This document shows positions 58,529 through 64,000 of a DNA stretch of 64,000 bases, one piece after another. Under the pieces are notes generated by a model. It was not told the origin of the DNA. It was given only the letters and a program-made list of their open reading frames with translations, and did no database searches. Position 1 is the first letter of the stretch. Every line of letters starts with the position of its first letter. The DNA is from Vibrio marinisediminis (GTDB taxonomy: Bacteria > Pseudomonadota > Gammaproteobacteria > Enterobacterales > Vibrionaceae): positions 1 through 64,000 of the forward strand of contig NZ_JACFYF010000003.1 of NCBI RefSeq assembly GCF_014050145.1, read 5' to 3'. Made by a program: the position numbers and the translations under genes.

Positions 58529-59749
58529 ATGTCAGTCTTTAACTATCAAGGTCGAAATTTAGATGGCAGTAAAGTATCGGGGCAGATCGAAGCTGCCACG
58601 GTGGAACTGGCCTCTGAAGCGTTGATCGCTAAAGGTGTTATTCCAACCGACATCAAAGCGGGAAAAAAAGGCGGCAGTTTAGATTTTGATCTTTCTGTGC
58701 TGTTTTCGCCTGCGATTCCTTTGGAAGTGTTGGTGATTTTTTGTCGCCAGATGTACAGCTTAACTAAAGCAGGTGTGCCCTTGCTGCGTTCAATGCGCGG
58801 TTTGACGCAAAACTGTTCGAACAAGCAGCTTAAGGAAGCTTTGGAAGAAGTGACTAATGAGCTTACTAATGGTCGTAGCTTGTCTGGTTCAATGCAGTTG
58901 CATCCGAAAGTCTTTAGCCCGCTTTTTGTTTCTATGCTGAGTGTGGGTGAAAACACCGGTCGATTGGATGACGCCTTGCTTCAATTAGCCAATTACTATG
59001 AGCAAGAGCTTGAAACACGTAAGCGAATTAAAACGGCTATGCGTTATCCAACCTTTGTAATTTCTTTCATTGTACTCGCAATGTTTGTGTTGAACGTTAA
59101 AGTTATCCCACAGTTTTCTACCATGTTTGCACGATTTGGGGTCGACTTGCCGCTACCAACGAGGATTTTGATTGCTACTTCTGATTTCTTCGTCCATTTT
59201 TGGCCGTTGATGTTAGCCGCCATATTCGGCCTCTTATTTGCTTTCAGAGCTTGGGTAAAAACAGCCAATGGTCGAGAGAAGTGGGATAAATTTCGTCTAA
59301 GAATGCCGATCATTGGCAGTGTAGTAAATCGAGCACAGCTAGCGCGTTTTTCGCGTACTTTCTCTTTGATGCTTAAAGCGGGCGTGCCATTGAATCAGTC
59401 CCTAGCACTTTCGGCTGAGGCGCTCGACAACCGATTTTTGGAAAATCGACTGCTCGAGATGAAAGCGTCGATTGAAGCGGGTAGCTCTATTTCTAATACC
59501 GCAATTGCCAGTGGAATTTTTACGCCATTAGTTATTCAGATGATTTCGGTGGGTGAAGAAACGGGGCGAATTGATGAATTGTTAGTGGAAGTGGCTGATT
59601 TTTACGACCGTGAAGTCGATTACGATCTAAAAACTCTGACCGCTCGCATTGAACCATTCTTGCTGGTCGTTGTTGCCGGTATGGTGTTGATATTAGCCCT
59701 AGGTATCTTCTTGCCTATGTGGGGCATGCTCGACGCAATCAAGGGTTAA
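58529..59749 (+). CDS. mshG: MSHA inner-membrane platform protein MshG
   Basis: 406 aa GspF/PilC family protein with two homologous cytoplasmic helical domains (about 70-190 and 270-390) and three membrane helices (about 170-192, 220-240, 375-398). It contains the repeated MLSVGENTGRLDDAL and MISVGEETGRIDELL signatures. It couples MshE to pilin insertion. It is flanked by mshE and mshF. Confidence 0.94.
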   Translation: MSVFNYQGRNLDGSKVSGQIEAATVELASEALIAKGVIPTDIKAGKKGGSLDFDLSVLFSPAIPLEVLVIFCRQMYSLTKAGVPLLRSMRGLTQNCSNKQLKEALEEVTNELTNGRSLSGSMQLHPKVFSPLFVSMLSVGENTGRLDDALLQLANYYEQELETRKRIKTAMRYPTFVISFIVLAMFVLNVKVIPQFSTMFARFGVDLPLPTRILIATSDFFVHFWPLMLAAIFGLLFAFRAWVKTANGREKWDKFRLRMPIIGSVVNRAQLARFSRTFSLMLKAGVPLNQSLALSAEALDNRFLENRLLEMKASIEAGSSISNTAIASGIFTPLVIQMISVGEETGRIDELLVEVADFYDREVDYDLKTLTARIEPFLLVVVAGMVLILALGIFLPMWGMLDAIKG

Positions 59750-59750
59750 T

Positions 59751-60221
59751 ATGCCAAAACAAATTGAACGATCTCGCTTAGCGGTATGGTTTTTGGTGTT
59801 AGTGACATTGCTGTTTGCTTTTGTTATTGCGTGGAAAAAAGTAGAGCAAGAAGCGAGTGACACGGCGCTTTTAGTGGCGAGCAATAGAATTGTTGAGCGC
59901 GCCAATTTTTATAAGCAGCAATGGCTTCTATCGGGTGAACCCGACAAGTTAACACTCAATCACAAGGTGATTCATTATTCTAAATCTGGTTGGGTAAAGC
60001 CGCTTAATTTGGCTAATAAAGTCGATTGCCACTATTGGTTAGCGTTATTTTATGAAGAAGAGCGTGTTCTTGAATCTTTGCCAATAAAAATAAAAGACAA
60101 TTCAAAGCTATCAGGTTTTCAATGTGAGTACTTTTATAGTCGCGAACATGCAATATACATCAACCTTGTTGATAATAAATTTAGCGTAGGCGTCAGCTTT
60201 TCGTCAGAACATGAATTTTGA
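59751..60221 (+). CDS. mshF: MSHA biogenesis protein MshF
   Basis: 156 aa. One N-terminal membrane helix (about 9-27) and a small periplasmic domain with two Cys that could pair (VDCHYW and FQCEYF). No catalytic motif is visible. It is identified by position between mshG and mshB and by size. Its molecular role is unclear; it starts 1 base after mshG. Confidence 0.83.
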   Translation: MPKQIERSRLAVWFLVLVTLLFAFVIAWKKVEQEASDTALLVASNRIVERANFYKQQWLLSGEPDKLTLNHKVIHYSKSGWVKPLNLANKVDCHYWLALFYEEERVLESLPIKIKDNSKLSGFQCEYFYSREHAIYINLVDNKFSVGVSFSSEHEF

Positions 60222-60253
60222 CGCTATGTTGTAGTAATATTGGGCAAGGCGCG

Positions 60254-60259
60254 TATAAT
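60254..60259 (+). promoter_or_regulatory. Candidate -10 element before mshB
   Basis: A perfect TATAAT in the 69-base gap between mshF and mshB, 32 bases before the mshB start. No good -35 is present at 16-18 nt spacing, so an activator may be needed. It would mark the start of the pilin (structural) transcription unit. Confidence 0.45.
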
Positions 60260-60290
60260 AACTAGTACAAAAAGGTGAGTTGATAACATT

Positions 60291-60860
60291 ATGATTAAAA
60301 AACAAACTGGTTTTTCGTTAGTTGAGCTTGTAGTCGTTATCGTCGTTGTCGGCTTATTGGCGGTAGCCGCTTTGCCTCGCTTTTTAGACGTCACAGATGA
60401 AGCGAAAAAAGCCAGTATTGAAGGTGTCGCTGGTGGCTTTGCTACTGGTGTTCTCTCTGCCCGTGCCCAATGGGAGGCTGAAGCTCGCCCTTCTAAAACC
60501 AATGGTGAAGAAAAGCAAAACTACGTCAATTATGACGGTGTAGAGTTTTGGTTAACGCGTTCTAAAGAATCCAATGGTAGCAGTACGGGCTATAGAGATG
60601 GTTACCCGATCGGTCTAGTGGACGAAAATGCGGGATATCCGACGCAATTAACAGAATTAGCCTGTGTTAATTTGATGGAGAACTTGCTACAAAATCCTCC
60701 AAAAGTTGATACTGTGGAAATCGCAAAAACAAACCGCGATGTAAAATATTCCGCTCAAACGGATGGCGACTCTTGCATTTATATCCAGCAAGAGGGTGGC
60801 ACTGAACATCAGTTCGAGTACGAAGTAAAAACAGGTCGTGTGACCGTAACCTTGCAGTAA
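60291..60860 (+). CDS. mshB: MSHA minor pilin MshB
   Basis: 189 aa prepilin. Leader MIKKQTG, then the methylated-Phe helix FSLVELVVVIVVVGLLAVAA, with Glu5 present. The globular domain (about 40-189) has two Cys (LACVNL and DSCIYI) that likely form the C-terminal disulfide loop. It is the first gene of the pilin group and closely related to mshA in its N-terminal helix. Confidence 0.93.
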   Translation: MIKKQTGFSLVELVVVIVVVGLLAVAALPRFLDVTDEAKKASIEGVAGGFATGVLSARAQWEAEARPSKTNGEEKQNYVNYDGVEFWLTRSKESNGSSTGYRDGYPIGLVDENAGYPTQLTELACVNLMENLLQNPPKVDTVEIAKTNRDVKYSAQTDGDSCIYIQQEGGTEHQFEYEVKTGRVTVTLQ

Positions 60861-60880
60861 TACTGCGAAAATAACATAAA
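60852..60880 (+). promoter_or_regulatory. Candidate mshA promoter
   Basis: -35 TTGCAG (60852-60857), overlapping the end of mshB; 17-nt spacer; -10 CATAAA (60875-60880), 18 bases before the mshA start. A separate promoter would fit the need for excess major pilin. Confidence 0.5.
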
Positions 60881-60898
60881 AAATAGAGAGATCTTACT

Positions 60899-61354
60899 AT
60901 GAAAAAACAAGGCGGTTTCACCCTGATCGAACTCGTGGTGGTAATTGTTATTCTAGGTATTCTTGCAGTGACGGCAGCGCCACGTTTCTTGAACCTACAA
61001 GATGATGCGCGCGAAGCTTCGCTTCAAGGTCTTAAAGGTGCTATCGATGGTGCTGCTGGTCTTGTCTACGGTAAAGCGGCTATTGAAGGCAAAGAGTCTA
61101 AAGATGCTGTTACAAAAGTAGATGAAATTGACACTATTTTCGGTTACCCAACAGCAACAGCAACTGGTATTGCTAAAGCCGTTGTTGGTTTGGAATCCGA
61201 TTGGTCAGTTGTTTCGGCTGCTGGAATTCCTGATGGTGAAATTAGATATACCTTTAAAGAGCAAGGTACGACTAATACAACTAAGTGCTACGTTAAATAT
61301 ACTCAAGCTACATCTAGCGCGATTGCAACAGCAGCAGTTAAAGAGTGTAAATAA
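60899..61354 (+). CDS. mshA: MSHA major pilin MshA
   Basis: 151 aa prepilin with leader MKKQGG and mature N-terminus FTLIELVVVIVILGILAVTA (Glu5 present). A compact globular domain ends with a Cys pair (TKCYVKY and KECK). It is shorter than V. cholerae MshA (about 178 aa precursor), so the exposed head is likely reduced. It is the pilus fibre subunit for attachment to surfaces, chitin and phage. AGAGAG 8 bases upstream is the ribosome binding site, and a terminator follows within 15 bases. Confidence 0.94.
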   Translation: MKKQGGFTLIELVVVIVILGILAVTAAPRFLNLQDDAREASLQGLKGAIDGAAGLVYGKAAIEGKESKDAVTKVDEIDTIFGYPTATATGIAKAVVGLESDWSVVSAAGIPDGEIRYTFKEQGTTNTTKCYVKYTQATSSAIATAAVKECK

Positions 61355-61366
61355 TAGACTTTTATA

Positions 61367-61389
61367 GGTCAGCTTAGCTGGCCTTTTTT
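61367..61389 (+). terminator. Terminator after mshA, inside the pilin gene group
   Basis: Stem GGTCAGC / GCTGGCC (one G-T wobble) with a TTA loop and six T. It lies between the major pilin and the minor pilin gene mshC, so it should lower minor pilin expression. Confidence 0.82.
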
Positions 61390-61478
61390 ACGCCTGTCTC
61401 AAATTTCCCAATAACTCAACGATTGCATAACATTTTTCGATATACTACAAAAGTTCATTTGTGGTTGACGAAGGTAGG

Positions 61479-61958
61479 ATGATTATTCGCAAGCGATTGG
61501 GCTTCACCTTGGTCGAATTGATCGTTGTGATCATTATTCTGACCATCATCTCTCTCTATGCTGCCAGCCGATATATTGGTGTTGGTAGTTTCTCTGCGCT
61601 CGCCATTCAAGACTCCGTGGTAGCCGTTGCCCGCCAAGTTCAATTGAATCGTATGCAATCCAATATCATCGATTCCGATGATCCGAGCAGTAACGGCAAT
61701 TTTGTCTTGTCCATTTCTGCCAACTGTATTGGTTCTGTAAAAGGTTGCGCTAGCCCTGAGGGACGCAGCGATTGGGTGGCTGACGATGAGGTGACTTTTT
61801 CCGTTGCCCCTAATATTACTACAGTGGCTTTTGATTTACTGGGTAGCCCTCAAGGTGCCGCTGCAAATGGTGTGACGATCAAAATTCATGGCTCAAATAG
61901 CCAAGCACAGGTCTCTATTTGCCCGAACGGATTCATTTCAAAGTCGGGGTGCCTGTAA
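61479..61958 (+). CDS. mshC: MSHA minor pilin MshC
   Basis: 159 aa from the ATG at 61479 (MIIRKRLGFTLVEL), with AAGG just upstream. A GTG at 61461 lacks a binding site and would lengthen the leader. Prepilin leader, then FTLVELIVVIIILTIISLYA. Three Cys near the C-terminus (SCIG-like NCIGSVKGC, and ICPNG..GCL). It ends in a TAATG overlap with mshD. Confidence 0.91.
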   Translation: MIIRKRLGFTLVELIVVIIILTIISLYAASRYIGVGSFSALAIQDSVVAVARQVQLNRMQSNIIDSDDPSSNGNFVLSISANCIGSVKGCASPEGRSDWVADDEVTFSVAPNITTVAFDLLGSPQGAAANGVTIKIHGSNSQAQVSICPNGFISKSGCL

Positions 61959-62494
61959 TGAATAAGCGACGCGGTTTTACTCTGATTGAAAGCATTGTGG
62001 TGATGGTTGTGATGGCATTTGCCATGGTAACGATAACCAGTTTCTTGATGCCACAAGTTGCCAGTTCTGCTGACCCACATTATCAATCGCGAGCATCAGC
62101 GCTTGGGCAGAGTGTGATGACCAAAATTCTTGCACGTAAGTTTGACCATAATAATTCAGCCGGAGGCGAGGTGCGTTGCTCACTGTCGGGTGCAACTGCT
62201 TGTCGCGCACTTGGCATAGACACCGATTTAGGTGAAACAGCAACGGCGCCTGATTTATTCAATGATGTCGATGATTATCGCGGTTGTTGGACGCCCAATG
62301 GTACATCTGGCTGTAATAATTTATACGACCTGATTTCTTCCGGCGAAGATAGTAGCTATCACAACTTTCGGCTAGATATCGACGTTGTATATGCCGTTAA
62401 CACCTCCACTCAAATGGTTAAGAAGATTACGCTAAAAATAGCGGCGAGTGATCAAACGCCAATTGAGTATGTGGCTTATCGGGGGAACTATTGA
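61958..62494 (+). CDS. mshD: MSHA minor pilin MshD
   Basis: 178 aa from the ATG at 61958, which overlaps the mshC stop. An upstream frame start at 61919 is inside mshC. Leader MNKRRG, then FTLIESIVVMVVMAFAMVTI with a Glu at +5. The Cys-rich globular domain includes VRCSLSGATACRALG and GCWTPNGTSGCNN. It is probably a GspI-like priming pilin. Confidence 0.91.
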   Translation: MNKRRGFTLIESIVVMVVMAFAMVTITSFLMPQVASSADPHYQSRASALGQSVMTKILARKFDHNNSAGGEVRCSLSGATACRALGIDTDLGETATAPDLFNDVDDYRGCWTPNGTSGCNNLYDLISSGEDSSYHNFRLDIDVVYAVNTSTQMVKKITLKIAASDQTPIEYVAYRGNY

Positions 62495-63252
62495 TGAAAG
62501 TTCGCGGATTCACTCTAATTGAAATGGTTATCACCATGCTAGTGGGTTCAATTTTAGTGCTAGGCATTGCGGGGTTCGTTGAGTTAGGTAGTAAAGGGTA
62601 TGCGCAAAGCATCGATAGACAAAGAGTGCAAACACAAGCCAAGTTCGCCTTAGAAAAAATGACCCGCGAAGCAAGGTATGCCACCCCGAATATATTTGTC
62701 GATTATGCTGGTCAAGACTGCATTGCTTTTTTTCCTATTATCGACTCGGGCTTTTATGCCGTCTCAGGAAGTGACATCAATTTTATTGTTGGCGATGTGT
62801 CAGCCAGTGTTAGCTCGCTAAATGACAAACGATTGATCATTAATCCCACAGAAATGCTCTCTCCTGATCAAAGGCTAGATGTTTTAGATAACAGCTTTGA
62901 CTTGGTTGATATGGTGAAAATATCCGGTTCATCTGTCTCCGGTGCTACCTTCTCTATCCCAGGCAAAGCGTCTGAACTAGTCGGGGGCTCTGTTGCTAAT
63001 CGACTCTATATTACCGCTAACAATAAGAGGATTTCCTACTGTGTGGGCGGTGACCGCATAACTCGCGACGTTGGATTTTCTGATTCGCCAAGACCGCTTA
63101 CGGATGCATCAGAAATGTCAGTGAGTGGTAAGGTTTCCTATACACCGGCCAGCGTACAACACAATGGTGTCGTGCACATTGATTTGAGCTTTGCGCAACG
63201 TGGTGAAGTGACCAGTTTTCGACAAGATGTGCAGGTGCTAAATGTCCCATAG
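62494..63252 (+). CDS. mshO: MSHA minor pilin MshO
   Basis: 252 aa from the ATG at 62494 (ATGA overlap with mshD). A TTG one codon upstream is an alternative. Leader MKVRG, then FTLIEMVITMLVGSILVLGI. GspJ/PilW-like, with a large beta-rich domain. It overlaps mshP by 11 bases. Confidence 0.9.
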   Translation: MKVRGFTLIEMVITMLVGSILVLGIAGFVELGSKGYAQSIDRQRVQTQAKFALEKMTREARYATPNIFVDYAGQDCIAFFPIIDSGFYAVSGSDINFIVGDVSASVSSLNDKRLIINPTEMLSPDQRLDVLDNSFDLVDMVKISGSSVSGATFSIPGKASELVGGSVANRLYITANNKRISYCVGGDRITRDVGFSDSPRPLTDASEMSVSGKVSYTPASVQHNGVVHIDLSFAQRGEVTSFRQDVQVLNVP

Positions 63253-63685
63253 CAAAAATCAGCAAGGCAGTTTGTATGTGGTAGTCGTGTTTATATTAGT
63301 CGTGATGGGCTTTTTAGCCACCACATTAACGCGTATTCAGTGGTCAAATAATGATGCGCATGCCAAAGACGTGTTGGGTACACAAGCCTGGCTGTTAGCT
63401 CAATCAGTGAATGAAGAAATGCTGACGGTGTTCTACCCCTTGGACTCAACAAGCTCTGCCGTAGCCAGCAACTGCCCAAATATAGGTAGTACGATAAATT
63501 CCAGTTTAGTTGATTCAGAACGTGATTTTACAGGTAGTAAAATGAGCTGTCGTTTGGAAAATCTAGCGTGTAACCCTGTCGGGGAATTAGATGGTATGAA
63601 CTACTTCAAATTACTTGCACGAGTACAGTGTGGTTCAGGAAAGAGCCAAGTAGAACGAACCGAAGAAATTTGGGTTAGGGAGTAA
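63242..63685 (+). CDS. mshP: MSHA pilus protein MshP
   Basis: 147 aa, PilX/GspK-like. A short basic N-terminus with G9 followed by SLYVVVVFILVVMGFLATTL. There is no Glu at +5, as is normal for tip pilins of the GspK type. Cys residues lie in SNCPN, MSCRLENLAC and VQCGSG. It follows mshO with an 11-base overlap and precedes mshQ. Confidence 0.88.
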   Translation: MSHSKNQQGSLYVVVVFILVVMGFLATTLTRIQWSNNDAHAKDVLGTQAWLLAQSVNEEMLTVFYPLDSTSSAVASNCPNIGSTINSSLVDSERDFTGSKMSCRLENLACNPVGELDGMNYFKLLARVQCGSGKSQVERTEEIWVRE

Positions 63686-63690
63686 ATGCT

Positions 63691-64000
63691 ATGAAGCGTT
63701 TTTTAACCGTATTATTTTTCACTTTAGTGAGCCTAACGGTGCTCGCTGACGAAGACTTAGTTGAGTACTGCAAGGTCGATTATAAAAAAGACTTCACATT
63801 ATATGCTGATTACGGAAAGCAGCACTCTGATTTCTACAGTCAATATCCTGGAAATATCTCTAAAAACAAATGGGATTTTGACGAAGAAGTTTTTTTCTTT
63901 GCGAGTGACAAAAAAAAAGACAGAAATAAAACAATAAAAGTATGGTCAAGCGATGATGATCATGAAAACTCACTATTTTATGATCCTAGTGTAGATGAAG
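63691..64000 (+). CDS. mshQ: MSHA locus protein MshQ, start only
   Basis: The first 103 codons are inside the window and the frame stays open to its end. The N-terminus is a signal peptide (MKRFLTVLFFTLVSLTVLA, cleaved before DED). The visible mature part is polar, Lys/Asp-rich and not informative. Identification rests on position after mshP, 5 bases away. In V. cholerae, MshQ is a very large secreted protein thought to act as pilus tip adhesin. Confidence 0.8.
   Translation, partial: MKRFLTVLFFTLVSLTVLADEDLVEYCKVDYKKDFTLYADYGKQHSDFYSQYPGNISKNKWDFDEEVFFFASDKKKDRNKTIKVWSSDDDHENSLFYDPSVDE

Overview
The window is a stretch of chromosome from a Vibrio species (Gammaproteobacteria, Vibrionaceae). 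Four things point there: the rRNA/tRNA sequences, the Vibrio-type gene order (pglL-like ligase, uvrA, galU, qstR, ssb, csrD, msh genes), the complete MSHA type IV pilus locus, and an ERIC-type palindrome. Nearly everything is vertically inherited core genome. I see no insertion sequence, prophage, CRISPR array, toxin-antitoxin pair or defence island. The species cannot be fixed from the sequence alone.

Layout. 1-430: tail of an rRNA operon (23S end, 5S, tRNA-Asp, terminator). 690-3230: an unrecognised secreted or anchored small protein, a DedA membrane protein and a CPA1-type antiporter. 3334-7136: metH with two MetJ-type boxes in its promoter region. 7156-8511: mgtE. 8718-16409 (minus strand): the envelope/sigma-54/nitrogen-PTS run yrbG-kdsD-kdsC-lptC-lptA-lptB-rpoN-hpf-ptsN-rapZ-npr. 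16644-21208 (plus strand, divergent): mlaFEDCB-ibaG-murA. These two runs together handle Kdo and LPS transport, outer-membrane lipid asymmetry and the first step of peptidoglycan synthesis. 21330-23256: a PlsC-like acyltransferase and a serine-hydrolase lipoprotein. 23322-26475: two minus-strand tRNA clusters (Asn/Thr/Asn/Thr/Phe and Asn/Phe/Thr/Phe) flanking a chemoreceptor gene. 26578-29127: mltC, yggX, mutY. 29301-31231: trmB, an ERIC-like element and glsB. 31304-36020 (minus): hemW, rdgB, a DUF4426 protein, yggU, yggT, proC, yggS. 36045-38193: pilT and pilU, the pilus retraction ATPases. 38270-39927: lysC with an upstream lysine riboswitch. 40103-43066: a PLP aminotransferase and a PglL/Wzy-type O-glycan ligase. 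43128-48564: uvrA, galU, qstR, ssb. 48731 to the end: csrD (mshH) and the MSHA pilus genes mshI, J, K, L, M, N, E, G, F, B, A, C, D, O, P and the start of mshQ.

Functional themes. The right-hand third is a surface-attachment module. The MSHA assembly ATPase MshE carries two N-terminal c-di-GMP-binding (MshEN) motifs, and a degenerate GGDEF/EAL protein (CsrD) starts the locus. The retraction motors PilT/PilU lie about 15 kb away, and a putative pilin O-oligosaccharyltransferase lies between. The competence regulator QstR and SSB sit at the border of this module.

No clearly new multigene system is visible. The observations most worth checking are regulatory or structural: the lysC riboswitch, MetJ boxes at metH, the duplicated tRNA blocks around the chemoreceptor gene, a tRNA-Phe with a compensated acceptor stem, tandem hairpins in the glsB leader, a near-palindrome before the chemoreceptor gene, a terminator between mshA and the minor pilins, and the unrecognised protein after the rRNA operon.
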